A stretch of DNA of 64,000 nucleotides, from the NCBI RefSeq assembly GCF_958450345.1, contig NC_088781.1, positions 78,815,797-78,879,796 on the forward strand. Reading direction: 5' to 3'. Shown here piece by piece: positions 30,760 through 43,275 of this stretch. The stretch is from Calliphora vicina (Eukaryota; Arthropoda; Insecta; Diptera; Calliphoridae). The position numbers and the translations under genes are program-made. The notes beneath the pieces are model-generated. The model searched no databases. It was not told where the DNA came from and saw nothing but the letters and a program-made list of their open reading frames with translations. The first letter of the stretch is position 1; each line of letters starts with the position of its first letter.

Positions 30760-32540
30760 ATTTAAAAAAGGTAAAATACTTTGATGATCTGATAATTGTG
30801 CTGCAAAATAAAAATGTAACAATAACTAAACCAAAATGAATATTGTTGCAATTTTTAGGGGGGTTTTCCATTTACATATCAATTGGCAAAATATATATTT
30901 TTTACCTGATTTTTACAACTTATATATGATCAACAAAATGTCACCTAAAAATACGAAAGAAAAATAGTTTTGTGATACAATTTGTATACAAATATTTTCA
31001 ACATTCACTTAATTATTTTATGATCTAACAATATATAAAATAAATGTGTAAATTTAATTTATTTTATTGTTTTACAAAATAAAAACTAACGTAAAGTTGC
31101 CATTCCAAAAAATATTTTCTAAAAATAAGTGATTGAAATAATATTGCTAATTTAATTAAGAATATCAGTACTTTGTATTTCTTTAATTCTGGGTTTTGAT
31201 TGATATTAGTGGGCTGCCTGCACAAGCAGAATGAAAAATGCCTTACTTCAAAATTTGATGCTTTGTTTTGTTGTGTCGACTCGCACATCATGTTGTTCAA
31301 TGTCATCGCGCCACGAAAATCGTGTTGTACCATGTCATGCCTATAACTATTGATGTTGCTGTTATTATGTGTGGTAGCTTGAGTTGAATTGATGTTAACA
31401 AGTGTCGCATTGTTAGGAAGAATAAAATTGCAAAGCAGAATGAAATTGTACACAACTGCTGAGCAGTGAAAATCTGAGAAATATTATTATTTAGCATTAT
31501 ATTTTTTTTTTAAATATTTAGAACAAATAATATAAGGATTTTTAAAAAATATAAATAATAAAGTGTAACACAGAAAAAAGAAATTCATAATTGGAATGAA
31601 TTTTTTAATAAGTATTATTAATCGAACATGAATTTGTTTCCTAACTTTTTTCATTCCGAATAAGAACATGTTCATAAATATTATAAAATTGTACATGAAG
31701 GAAATTTTTACACAAATTTGTTGCTATTTAATAATAAATTGCATTACCCAATGATTTATGTATGTAGTTCAAATATTTTTGTATAATATCCCAATATTGG
31801 CCAATATTTCTAAATGTATCGAAAAGTCTGAAACATTAGAGCATTTTATCTTCTTCAAAAAATGCAGTAAATTTCGCCCATATTTTCTCAATGTCTAGCT
31901 GAAAATCATAAAAATGCAGTAAATTTCGCCCATATTTTCTCAATGTCTAGCTGAAAATCATAAAAAATTCATAAATAAATATTTTCCAAGAAAAATTTTA
32001 AACAGAAAAATATATGTATGTATGTAGATGAAAATTTAAATAATTTTTTTTCAAGCCAACTAGATTTTATTTGAGAACAAAAAATAGGAAAAAAAATCAT
32101 ACTACATATTTATAAATGTTATGAATTGAAATCAATTCATTTTATTTTAGTTAAAACTATTTTTCTGTGAAGTTACGCAATAAAAGCATTAATAAATGGC
32201 CTACACTTTTTCTTCAAATCGTTGGGCAGTTGAATTTGTTCCATGGGAACATTTTCGAAGATTTATAATTTTTGTTGCAATTATGCCGCGAAAGATTCAG
32301 AGACACTTCATTAAATTTAAACACGTTTTTACAACGAGTATAATAAACGCCGTTGTCTTTAATATCATTAAATATGTTATAAACTTCTCTCCGTGAATGC
32401 CTCTTCACTGTAGTGAATACACCGTTAACGATTTATAATTTAATTTCATTTGCTTTAATTAAACACCGCCTAATAGGCCAATTGGCTTTGTTCATGGAGT
32501 TTTATTTTATTTAGCAATGTAATTATTAAATGCCCCGTTA
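30760..32540. other. AT-rich DNA with a 52-bp tandem duplication
   Basis: No coding recognised. At 31858-31961 a 52-bp unit (AAAAATGCAGTAAATTTCGC...GAAAATCAT) occurs twice without visible difference, so it is a recent duplication. Confidence 0.6.
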
Positions 32541-32678
32541 GTCCCATTTTACAATGCAGAAAGGCAGACATTTTGCTTTATCTTTTGAACTAACCTAAAC
32601 CTTTACCTCTACCTCTTCAACCCCTCGCCCACAAACTTCGTCTGTCTGCCTTTCAGTTTCTGCATTGTAAAAGGTGAC
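32541..32678. mobile_element. Small Harbinger-type MITE, 138 bp
   Basis: GTCCCATTTTACAATGCAGA at the left and TCTGCATTGTAAAAGGTGAC at the right (near-complementary, then AAGGCAGACA mirrored) lie between TTA at 32538-32540 and 32679-32681. The middle holds CTAACCTAAACCTTTACCTC-like pyrimidine repeats. Confidence 0.68.
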
Positions 32679-32681
32679 TTA

Positions 32682-33309
32682 ATAATATTCCAGCGGTTGT
32701 ACCTAAGTCAGGTAATATTTAAAATATGTATGTGAAAAACATTACATTTTTAATTCCATGAAAATTATTGGCCTTTTATGGCCATTTTTGTAAATTTTGT
32801 AAACTAAATATTGTAAAATTTTCCAAAACAACATTGAAAAACCCATTGATGTACTTTCGTATTTTTATTTTGACCTACTATAGTATAATATAAATATAAA
32901 TTTCAGTTGTATTTTTATAGTCTATTTTTTCTTATTGCACACAATAAATACTACAAATGAATTGAAATCATCTCATACAACAAATGCCTCATACATGATT
33001 TAAATGACTTGAAATTATTTTCAATGTCCTTCATGTCATCTGTTAATTTTTTTAGTGTTGTGTGTGTTATGATGTTGTTAAAATGATGCTGCATTTGCTT
33101 TCTGTTTTGATATACATTGCCTTTTCGTGTTGCTGTTAAGTAGGTAAAAGAACATAACATGACAAAAGCATCATGTGGCAATTGGCTTCATGTTAAACAA
33201 TGCAGCTTGTGCATGTCTTTATTCTATATCATATACACTAGAGTCTCCCTTAGAACTGAAAACTTTCGTAATGACCTAAAATACCACCAAAAAATTTTAG
33301 CTTGTTCTA
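32682..33309. other. AT-rich DNA, nothing recognised
   Basis: No coding or repeat structure that I can support. Confidence 0.35.
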
Positions 33310-33811
33310 AGAAGGGCAACCCGTACCGACTTTCGATTCAGTTTTGAGGTGCATTTTTTTAAAAAATGTTGCTATTAAGTAATTAATTAAGCAATTTAAT
33401 TTAAAATAATCGAAATATGCACGTAATTGTTGTTCTAATGAGATATAAAAGACAAAAATTGGTGAAAAAATGTTAAAGTTATTAAAAAATCGCCAGGCAA
33501 TTAACGTGTCTCAGGCCACTACAACAAGAAATGTAGGAACTAAACTAACATATTTTGAGAAATATTAAAACAAAAGTTTATTCTTACTTAAAATATATCC
33601 ATATTTACTTGTATATGAGTTTTATCTTCATAGGATACAGTTAACCTATTCGAAGGTATAACCAAAAAAAAATATTTTTTTTAACGGCAGTTTCAAAACT
33701 CCATTTTCAAATTTTGAAAATTTTGTTAAACAAATTTCAGAATTTTTTGATCATCACATGGGGATTGACAACATAATAAGGCATAAAAATGTGAAAAAAG
33801 TATGTCAGTAC

Positions 33812-35131
33812 TAGGGTATTCATTCGACTAATGATCGTTCGATTAATCGAATAATTTCTTACGAATAATTATTCGAACAATTTAAAAATGGCCATTTTCG
33901 AATAACGAATAATTCGAATAATTTTATGTAGAATAATCGAATAAAACGAATAAATGTTCATATATATTTAAATTTATTAAATTGCTTAAAAATTATCATA
34001 ATTTCAATTTTAAATAAGTAAAAATTGCAATGTTTCTGAAATTCGACAAATAACTAAAGACAAAGGGACTTTCGATCACTGTAGATGAGTGTTCCGATAT
34101 CTCCTTCTATAAATATATAAATATTACTGCAAAAGTTACAATTCTACATACAAATCTTTCAAAATTTTTAACTTAGGACTTGAACCAAGGAAAATAAAAG
34201 GTACGGAATAAAATATTTGTTGTTTAGCTGTTTAACTATTAGAAGAATTGCAATTAATAATCAAAATATTTACTTAGATAAAAGTGGAGTTGAATGTGAT
34301 TTTGAAACGGTCGTCGAAAGTGATATTGAGGATGACATGATCTTAAAATATATGTATATAAGTGATGTTATTAACCGCGTACGTATGTGTTGCAAAATAT
34401 TTAATAAATCGAATGATAAACACAAATATTGCAAACTAACATTTTGTTGCAAGAAAAGCTGGAGTTCGTCTATATATGATTTTTAACATCGTTGAACATC
34501 TTTGTCTAACATGGTAATAAACTATTTGCGTATTTTTAAATGCGTCAATGCACGGCCTGACTTCAAATTAGCCACGTTTACTGACAATGATATCAAACTT
34601 TGGACAGATTCCCTTTATTGTTTAATTTCCCAAGACCATTTTATTAAGCAAATAGTCTGCAACGTTGATAGAGCTTGATGTATAATACAATTTGTTATAA
34701 ATAATTCAGAAATAGTGAATAATTAATTTACTAAAGAATTAGTTACAACTAGCTCACATTTTTTAAAGCTTAGCTCCAAAACGGAAACTAATGGGTTTGC
34801 TAATCAATTGTTTTGTAGATTGTTCGGGAGTTAATCTGATCGGAATATTTCTGTTGAAAATTTAATGATAGACTTTGTTTTCGAATGTTTTTTAACATTA
34901 TCACTACTTGAATTGTTAACTTTAACGTTATTTTTTGTTTTTCTTTAACAATAAAATTTTAAAAAACCGACATCAAAACTTATTTCTTTACTTTTTTAAA
35001 AAATTTAAATTATTCGAATAATTCGATTAATTTTAAAGGTGTGATCGAATTATTCGAACAAGTTAAAATCTCTTATTCGAATTATTCGTTTTATTCGAAC
35101 AAGAGAAAAATCGAATAATTCGAATACCCTA
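33812..35131 (+). mobile_element. Decayed hAT transposon, 1,320 bp
   Basis: TAGGGTATTCATTCGA and TTCGAATACCCTA termini lie between GTCAGTAC and GTCAATAC (8 bp, one change). The uninterrupted sequence is in FB-A copy 1. TAGGG fits the hAT end consensus. ATTCGAATAAT-type palindromes crowd both ends. The coding remnant in the middle supports the class. Confidence 0.82.
34068..34680 (+). pseudogene. hAT transposase remnant
   Basis: One frame reads SITVDECSDISFYKYINITA (34068-34130), the region around the first catalytic Asp of hAT transposases, then VTILHTNL and a stop. A second frame (34217-34483) has DKSGVECDFETVVESDIEDD, then VINRVRMCCKIFNKS. A third holds LWTDSLYCLISQ near 34600. A full hAT transposase is about 600 residues, so at most a third is left in three frames. 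The assignment rests on the first motif and on the element's ends. Confidence 0.62.
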
Positions 35132-35687
35132 GTCAATACCTTCTATAGTTTTTCCGTACCTGCGATTTAAATTTTGCGATTTTCGAGAAAAACTAATTTT
35201 TTGGCCATATTTTGGCGAATGAGTCGAATTTCTTTACTGTTATTAATTTTAAGTAAAATCTGTTCAGAATATTATAGTCCAGGTTATTTTAAATATAGTC
35301 TGAACGTTTTCCTAAAATCGGAAAACGTTAACCCTTAAATCGTGAAGGTCAAAGTTCAAATTTTTCAATATTTGGAATTTCTAATGGAAAGATAGAAATT
35401 TTATATATTTTTGGGCCGATTTTGATGAAACTTACGAAAAATATAACATAAGGTCTAGTATTTACAATAACAGCACAAAAATGGAAAGTAAAACTTAAGA
35501 GCACTTGGGGTCAAAATGACCCTGAACGTTTAAAATCACGAAAAACACAGTCACAGTCACATCACAATCGGCCCAAAAATTTCGCTATCTCTGAAAAATT
35601 CCAAAGATTGAAAAATTTGACTTTTGACCCTCAAGATTTAAGGCTTAGCGTTTTCCGATTTTAGTAAAACATTCAGACTATATTTAA

Positions 35688-35953
35688 TCTTCGCTTTACC
35701 AATACCCACCCGGGTGACCATATCGATTTTATTGGTTTAATATTTTTTTAATGTTGTTTCGATTTAAATGAAATTTGTACTCACTGAACAAATTCTAGAG
35801 TTCTATAGAATTTAATAGAACCATTTTAAACTTTTTATAAGGTTTTTTAAATTTTTTAAAATTTCGTTCGTCGCATATATTTATAGAAGTGTAGTGTCAC
35901 CCGGGTGGGTATTGGTAAACCATGTACATAAAAAACCTTTGGTAAAGCGAAGG
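35688..35953. mobile_element. TTAA-flanked MITE, 266 bp
   Basis: TCTTCGCTTTACCAATACCC at the left and TTGGTAAAGCGAAGG at the right lie between TTAA (35684-35687 and 35954-35957). A second internal inverted pair, CACCCGGGTG, is found near both ends. Copy 1 of the host foldback gives the empty site. Confidence 0.76.
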
Positions 35954-36412
35954 TTAAATTCACCTGGACTATAATATTCTGAATTGGTTTTACTTAAAAA
36001 TCATAACAGTAAGGAGATTCGGCTCATTCGCCAAATTATAGCCAAAAAATTAGTATTTCTCGATAATCGCAAAATTTAAATCACAGGTACGGAAAAACTA
36101 TAGGAAGTATTAACATACCTTTTTAACATTTTAATTACCTATAAATCCCCATGTGATGATCAAAAAATTCTGAAATTTGTTTCACAAAATTTTTAAAAAT
36201 TTTAAATTGGAGTTTTGAAACTGCCGTTAAAAAAATATTTTTTGTTATACTTGCGAATAGGTTAACTGTATCCTATGAAGATAAAACTCATATACAAGTA
36301 AATATGGATATATTTTAAGTAAGGATAAACTTTTGTTTTAATATTTCTCAAAATATGTTAATTTTGTTCCTACATTTCTTGTTCTAGTGGCCTGAGACAC
36401 GTTAATGGCCCG

Positions 36413-37700
36413 CAAACCTTGCCCGCTTTGACGCATTATATGAAAAAACGTACAAATTTGTCAAAGCGGGCAAGGTTTGTGGAACTTCTGAGGAGTAAAT
36501 AAAGGCTTTTTATATAAGTATTTGATACTGTTGAAAACATTATGACCTGAGGATTGATATTTTAGTAAATTTAAATAATTTTATAAAATTTTGGGACTTC
36601 ATTTACCTTAAAAACTAAAAAAAACTTTCATATGGTGATTTTCCACGAATAAAAATATAAAATTTGATTTAATGTAAAATTTTAACGGTTAAATATATCA
36701 TAACAAAATTGGGAACTAATTTAGATCCAAATGTCCTTAAATTAATGACATTATAATTTTTGACATTTTTTATTTTCAAATACCGAAATTCCTAAAACGG
36801 GGAAAATGTGTTCCAAAAACTGAGTTTTTTTAGAAAAGTGCCTACTGTGACGCTATTTACCGTGTGATAGTAAAACAACTTTCTAAGTATTTAAAAAACA
36901 TATAGGGTTATACAAATACGGAACTTTTTCGAGGATCGGTGCTTTGCCTTTTTAGAATTTTTTACTGAAACCTAAATATTTTTTTTAAAATTGTCCAAGT
37001 TTGGATAGGTCTGGGGGATACTGTGTCCGCTTAAGTGAGCCCAATTTTACTTTACATGCTTTTGCATTAAGTTTTCTTGCCGGAACATATAAAAATTGTA
37101 TATAGTCCCAAAGAAAATTTGTTTCTACAAAAGAAAAAATATAGGGACTTTTTTAGGAAAAATCGTAAAAAATTAGGCCCATTTTACATGTTCCAACTTT
37201 GGATGCGTGTAACTTTTTACACGGACTAGATAACTGTTACCAAGTTTTTTTATTTTATTTAGAATTTTATTGCCAATATAGCTGATATTTTGAAAAAAAA
37301 ATTCGACCCTCCGTAGGGCCGCCATATCTAAAAAACAAAAAAAAATCGAGCAAAATTAAAAAAAAAAATAAATAAACCTAAATATCTATTCAACTGAAGG
37401 AGATAACATACACATGTAAGCGTATTTTTTGTAGATCTTCGCAAGGACTATTTATATTTTAAATTTCAGCTCATTCGGATCATAAATGAATTTTTGGGGA
37501 TTTTTTTAAAAATTTTGAGACCCGAGGTGACCAACTTTGAGGGGGCACAAACTGGCCCGTATTACCCCTAGGAAGCTGAATAAATGTAATTCAACTCAAA
37601 AACACCTCAGCTCTAACCATGTGAAATTTTGTAATAATATCTCCAATAGTTCCCGAGATACCGAATTATTTCCAAAAAAAAAAGTTTCTAAACCACTGTG
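36413..37700 (+). mobile_element. Transib-like element, 5'-truncated, ends GTTTCTAAACCACTGTG
   Basis: The right end AACCACTGTG is the same terminus as at 15102 and 16714. The internal blocks TTCGACCCTCCGTAGG and GTGTCCGCTTAAGT are shared with the other copies. The left end is a 20-bp hairpin junction into FB-A copy 2. Just after it is a short open frame ending GKVCGTSEE and a stop at about 36498-36500. The flank after the end is CAACG. Confidence 0.72.
36424..36500 (+). pseudogene. Conserved C-terminal frame, copy a
   Basis: RFDALYEKTYKFVKAGKVCG then TSEE and stop. The same tail, at the same place relative to the same downstream DNA, is found at about 38960-39046 and 62550-62638. I do not recognise the protein. 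Its position before a CACTGTG end makes a transposase C-terminus the natural guess. Confidence 0.5.
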
Positions 37701-38600
37701 CAACGTGTGTACGCACTGTTTCAAGAATGATTCGAATCATTCGAATAATTTTTGTTTCCATGAATGAATTTTTCTATGTATGCAGTTCAATGTGTGTGAA
37801 TGTGTGCTACCTATCGTGAGTTTTTTCCCCAGCAGTTAAGCAAGAAGTCAATGTATCCCTTAAAGACAGTAATTGTCACAAATGTCTTATCACTTGGCTG
37901 ACTCCATTTTATATATTTTGGTCATTTGACACGTGTGTGCACTTTGTAGTGCAGAGAGAAGACAATTGGTTACTTTATACATCCCAAGTAATCTAGCGTG
38001 AAAACAATTGACACTTAAGTGTCTCTAAGTAATCTGGAGTGTAGTCACTTTAAATGTTTTGTGAGTAATTCGTACAAACTGTTTTTTTACAAATTGTGTT
38101 GATATAATTCTCATACAGTTTATTTTTATTTTTGCTTAAGTATACTGATATCACATGTAACATATCATGAAGTCAATAGTCACTTTAGTGTCTCTTAGTA
38201 ACCTATGGTGAAGTCACTTCAAACTTTTTTTGTACTGCACTTTATTTTACCCACCAGAAGCGTTGACTATTTTCGATCAGCTATCAGATAGACCCATTGT
38301 AATCAAAAGGGTCAATTGACCCCCTGCTTAGGACATGCACGTGTTAAAATAACTAGTCAAGTAGCTCATCAAGTAACCAGTTACAAAGCTAGTAAGACAA
38401 CTGACGCTATGTAACCAGTATGTGAAGCCAATGCGATGCCTACTTTGGACCAGCTATTAGACAGTCCCATTGTAATCAAAAAGAGACAATTGACCCCCTG
38501 CCTAGGACATGCCCGTGTTAAAATGACTAGTCACGTGGCTATTGAAGTAACTAGCTCCCACCCTAAATGATGGGTAAAATCACTAGTTCGGTACTGTCTC
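37701..38600. repeat. Repetitive segment with diverged direct repeats
   Basis: Two pairs of direct repeats: ACTTAAGTGTCTCTAAGTAA at about 38010 against ACTTTAGTGTCTCTTAGTAA at about 38180, and ACCCATTGTAATCAAAAGGG at about 38293 against a 75-80 bp match at about 38468. A 60-bp piece (GTATCCCTTAAAGACAG to ATCACTTGG, about 37854-37905) recurs inverted at about 45473-45528. No coding. Confidence 0.6.
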
Positions 38601-38627
38601 CTAGAACTGCTACGTACTGCACTGTTG

Positions 38628-40640
38628 AAAAAATATAGGAAAAAATTGTTTTTTTTACTTTTTTTAGAATAACTTTCAGGGACTCCTAATTTTTCAATAA
38701 CAATATTTTGCAAAGTTGTAGCTACGGTAAATCTGAATAACTCTTGTGAACATATCAATGCAATCCGAACATATCTAGGCATTCTAAATAGCTGTCAAAA
38801 ATCACTTTGAAGCTTAAAAATTTTAGTTTTTTTTTACTATTTTTTGATTCTAAAACAACAATTTTTTGTTAAAAATGTATATTCGAGTGTATACTTATCT
38901 ATTGTGCTGGAATAACGAAGAATGGCCAAATCATTATCGGCATCGCTTTATCCATTCCTGATCACGCAAGACCGGCTTGATGCAAGATATGAAAAAACAT
39001 TAAAATTTTTGAAAGTTGGCAAGGTTTGTGGAGCTTCTGAAGAGTAAATATAAGCTTTTTATATAAGTTTTTGATATCGGTGAAAACCTTATGACTTGGA
39101 GATTGACATTTTATTTTGAAATTAATTAATTTTGTGTTCTTTCGGACGTATTTTACCTTAAAAACTAACAATATTATTAAATGGTGATTTTCTATAAAGA
39201 AAAATAAAAACTTTGAATTAATGTAAAATTTGAGCAGTTACAGATATCACAATAAAATTTGGAAGTAATATAGATCTAAATGTTCTTAAGTCAATGGCAT
39301 CACTAATGTGGCCATTCTTTGTTTTCAAACATCTAAATTCCTAGAACGGGGAAAATGTGTTCCAAAAACTGAGTTTTTTTTTAGAAAATAGCCCACTTTG
39401 GCGTTATTTACAGTATGATAGTAAAAACGTTTTGTATGTATATAAACAACATATAGGGCTATACAAATATGAAGAGTTTTTGAGGATCGGTGCTTTGCGT
39501 TTTTAGAATATTTTAATCAAACGAAGTTTGGATAGGTCTGGGGGAGACAATGTCCGCTTAAGTTAGTCAAACTTTACTTTATACGTTTTTGCATTAAGTT
39601 CTCTTTCCAGATCATAAAAAAATGTGTATAGTCCCGAAGAAAATTAGTTTTTTATAGAAAAAAAAATATGGGGACTTTTTTGGGAAAAAACTTAAAAAAC
39701 ACACACATACAAAGTTGAAATATATCAAAAGATGCTTCAACTTTGGATGCGTGTAACTTTTTATAGGTTTTTACAGGGTTGTTTTATTTTCTTTAGAATT
39801 TTATCGCAAATATACGTCATATATAAAAAACAAATTACGACCTTTCGTAGGCCCATCATATATAAAATACAAAAAAAGATCGAGCAAAATTAAAAAAAAA
39901 ATTAAACCTAAATATCTCTATAACTAAAACATATAACCTACAGATAAAAACATATTTTTGTAGACCTTCTCAAGGGCTATCTATATTTTTAATTTCAGCT
40001 CATTCGGATCATAAATGGCTTTTTGGCGATTTTTTTTAAATGTGTGACATTGAGGGTCCACTCACTGATCCCCATTTCGAACACCTCAGCCGAGTAAATA
40101 ATACAGCACAACATAGAAGTGTGGACTTGATCATACTATTTTAACAAAAAATCTTTGTTTTAGCGTCGAAAAATAGTAAAAACGTAAATTGTTAAGGTAC
40201 AAAGTGATCTTTATGTGCTATTTAAAGTGACTAGATACGTTCAGAATGCATTGATATGTTCTCAAGAGTTGTTCAACTTTTCCGTAGCTACAACTGTGCT
40301 AAATATTGTTAGTGAAAAATTAGGAGACCATGGAAGTTATTCTAAAAAAAATGTTCTTCCTATATTTTTTCAACAAAAGTGCACGAAAAAGCTATTTTTT
40401 GGAAAAAAAATTTTAACAAAATATATTTGGCGGACTCTTAGCTATATTATTGCCATATAAAGTTAAGCCGTATCACAAAGACTGAATTTGCTGTTAACCA
40501 AAAACTGATGACACCTTTTTTAGAGGCACCACTGATTTTCAGAAAAAAAATCGGTCACCAAAATGGACAAACTGAGTATAGGTTTTTACTACCCTTTGGT
40601 AGTAGAGTCGAACCTATATAGTCATGATCGTGTGTTTTTA
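38628..40640. mobile_element. Transib-like composite foldback, copy b
   Basis: The arms (38628-38860 and about 40130-40400) are inverted copies around TTAGAATAACTTyCAGG and AACTCTTGTGAACATATCAA. The middle shares the CCGCTTAAGT and CTTTCGTAGGCCCATCATAT blocks with the other Transib-like copies. The right end is ACTACCCTTTGGTAGTAGAG then TCGAACCT. The sequence runs nearly base for base with 61955-64000. Its left tip is missing. Confidence 0.7.
38961..39046 (+). pseudogene. Conserved C-terminal frame, copy b
   Basis: DRLDARYEKTLKFLKVGKVC then GASEE and stop at 39044-39046. See the copies at 36424 and 62436. The frame is broken a short way upstream. Confidence 0.5.
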
Positions 40641-40707
40641 CACTGTTGCACTGTGTTATCGGTATATAATTGCTGTTTATGATGAAACCTTTTTTATCTA
40701 AAGCTAG

Positions 40708-40977
40708 GTACTCTGTTCAAAATTTCGTGCGAAATGCTGTCAAACTACATATAAAATATTTGGAATGAAATATATGCGAAATAATTTCGCAAAAGCAGTA
40801 CTCTGTTTTTATTGTGGAAAACATGTGAAATAAATCTGGCAACCTTATTTTTTCACACGAAATAACATACGCAGCACTTCTTTCGCACGAAATTAATACC
40901 AACAGCTAGCTGTCAAACAGCATGTAAAATTTTTCGCATGAAAAAACCATAATTTTTCGCAAATATGAACAGAGTAC
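40708..40977. mobile_element. MITE-like element, 270 bp
   Basis: GTACTCTGTTCAAAATTTCG and TTTTTCGCAAATATGAACAG then AGTAC are inverted ends between TAG (40705-40707 and 40978-40980). Inside, TTTCGCACGAAA-type palindromes recur at least four times. The superfamily is unknown. Confidence 0.65.
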
Positions 40978-41594
40978 TAGGCTTAAGTATGGAAAAGATT
41001 CAGGAGGAACATATCCATATATTAAACATGTAGTTATATAATTTGCACTGCAATAATACATGGCCGCTATTAAATTATTTGTATCACATTCAGCACATCT
41101 TTGTATGTGATTCCTTATTAGATGGATGATGAAATTATCAATTCTAATTATGTTCGCCCTTTCATAAAGTTTTATATTCGAAACATATTTTACATAATTG
41201 CTTTTAGGTGATCTGTAAAGCGATAAACAAGCTCTTAACCCTTTAACCGGCCAATTTTATTTTGAGGTAAAAAAAATATACCAGGTTATTGTTTGAATAA
41301 AAAAAATACTTTGGAATAAAAAAAAAACAAAAGACAAGTGCACGTTCATATTTATCACAATAAGTAAATTCTTTGTCTTTTTACACATATTTACCGTTAT
41401 AACGGGAGAAATAAGCAAATGAAGCAGCATTAAATACATTTAACATACCCCGCCTAAAGGCAGCCTTGCCGGTTAGAGGGTTAAGCATTTCCGTTCGAGA
41501 ACTCGATATTTTTCCATATAGGTTGGAGATATGTTAAACCAAATAGGGCATCCATATGTCAAAATTGGTCTAATAAACGATTGATATAATATTT

Positions 41595-42261
41595 TTACAT
41601 TATGTAAAATATATTTCGAATAAAAAAGTCGTTTGTATATGAAAGACGCGCGTATTGCAAATCAATATGTTTATTGAAATAAAGGAAATTATCTAGGATA
41701 ATGCCAAGATATTTAACTTGTTTTTTCTTTGGAATAGTCTCATTGCTGTTTGATTTAATTCCAAAATCTTTCCAATTATGTTTAATATTGTGATTGCATT
41801 TACTGACTGGTGGTCTGAATAATATTGTTTCACATTTATTTACATTAATCTTCATTTGCCAATCGATAGCATATTTCTATCTACAGTTTTAAAGGAATTT
41901 TGTAATTTTCTATTGATTTTATCCAGACGACATAATCATTTATCAAGCTGATGATAAAGCTTGATAAATGATTATGTCGTCTGCAAAAGCGATTATGTTG
42001 TCTAATTCACACATTAGATCATTTAGATATAAATTAAAAAGAATTGGGGAGTTTACCATACCTTGTTGTAAACCGTTAAAAATGTCAAAAGTGTTAGAAC
42101 TTGTTTTGCCCATATTACTTACTTTGAATTTTTTATCATTCAACATATTATGAATAAGGATTCTGAAATGTAATGGCATGTTGCATTTTTCAAGTTTATA
42201 TAATAGACCTGTTATCCAAACGTTGTCGAATGCTTTTTCAAAATCAATTAAGCAATTTCGG
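41595..42261 (-). pseudogene. ORF2 reverse transcriptase remnant of the minus-strand LINE
   Basis: LIDFEKAFDNVW (motif A) just inside the inserted fragment, then MPLHFRILIHNMLNDKKFKV, IFNGLQQGMVNSPILFNLYL (motif B) and NIIAFADDIIIYQ (motif C). Exactly there the strand turns back on itself in a 26-bp inverted repeat. After it, MKINVNKCETILFRPPV and QVKYLGIILDNFLYFNKHID represent the thumb. The RT core is recognisable but split by the inversion. Confidence 0.8.
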
Positions 42262-42450
42262 TTTTTTCAGTTTGTTCAATAAAATAAACCGTTTTTGAGT
42301 TACACGAATATATTTTGTGCAACCTCCTCCATTTTCGAAATAACGGTATATCTCGAAAATACGAGCTAACCTAAAAAAACGGTTAGCACCACTGTATTCA
42401 GCGTACCCGAATTGGCTTAACCCGCTTGACAGTTTTTTCAACTAGCACAG
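42262..42450. mobile_element. Fragment of a CACTGTG-ended repeat inside the LINE RT
   Basis: On the minus strand it begins CACTGTGCTAGTTGAAAAAA then CTGTCAAGCG, which is also found at about 51272-51300. The LINE frame is interrupted here (SSNN on one side, LIDFEKAF on the other). Its other end is not an inverted copy, so the piece is incomplete. Confidence 0.55.
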
Positions 42451-42600
42451 TGTTATTGGAAGTGGTAGATGCTTTAGCACGATATGATAATTTGTTTTTC
42501 AATTTTTTAAAAATATAAGTTAAGTCAAGCGTTACAAAAAATGCATCTGCTCTTTTATCATTATCAAAATTCGTTACTGATAAGTGTCTATCTTCATACT

Positions 42601-43269
42601 CTAATTTCGAATATAGAAATTGGTTAAAGCTTCACTTATTTCCTGCTGTAAATTATTGTTTGGATCAATATTCTTTTTAGCATGAACTAATTCAAGATAT
42701 GAACCGATTACATTGAGTATTTGGGATCCATCGCTCACAATATATTCATCTTTGTCAATATCTAAATCATTTTTATCAATGCCTGCTTTCTCAAGCAAAA
42801 TTTCTTCACTTTGCGGAATTTTTATATTGTCTATATTGGTTTGTGACATCTTAAATTGTTTTCTAATTTCCCTATACATCCTATCAGGGTTTTTGGTGCT
42901 ATATTTTGTAAGCATTTCCGTGTAATGTTTATTTACTTGTCGAATAAAATTGTCGTTTATCATTTTTTTAATCAATTTTAATTTAACTTTGAGAAGATTT
43001 AGTACGGTAGGTGTTAGTTGTATTTGCATTCTATTATGTTTTTTAACCATCGATAATATTTTACTTTTCTCTTGACATAATTTCTTTATTGTAGAATTTG
43101 TAAAAATCTTAATATTATCATATTTATCAAATTTAGGAATGGATTTATCAATAGATAATGTTATGCACTCATGAATTCTTTGTAAATGGCTATCTATTTC
43201 AGAGTTTGAGAGATTTCTATTGTTAGGTTCATTTCTATTGTTAAGTTCATGGTTTTGAAGTTCTCTCAA
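42601..43269 (-). pseudogene. ORF2 linker between endonuclease and RT
   Basis: 222 open codons, Lys/Asn/Ile rich. The frame has helical segments (LQRIHECITLSIDKSIPKF, then LLKVKLKLIKKMINDNFIRQ) and ends before the first RT motifs. In this LINE clade the region links the nuclease to the RT and is poorly conserved. The expected KAPG-type RT motif does not follow in frame; that part is missing. Confidence 0.65.
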
Positions 43270-43275
43270 AATGTT

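Larger units (their letters stand above)
33310..36412. mobile_element. Foldback element FB-A, copy 2, with two insertions
   Basis: The left arm starts GCAACCCGTACCGACTTTCG and matches copy 1 (20.2-22.5 kb) in the same order. The right arm ends in ACACGTTAATGGCC, where copy 1 continues for about 240 bp. A hAT (33812-35131) and a TTAA MITE (35688-35953) are inserted, and copy 1 supplies both empty-site sequences. The right end is lost at a hairpin junction with a Transib-like element. Confidence 0.78.

Noticed and set aside
34217..34486. Separate small acidic protein gene
   Set aside because: It sits within the hAT bounded by 8-bp duplications and fits a degraded transposase better than an independent gene.
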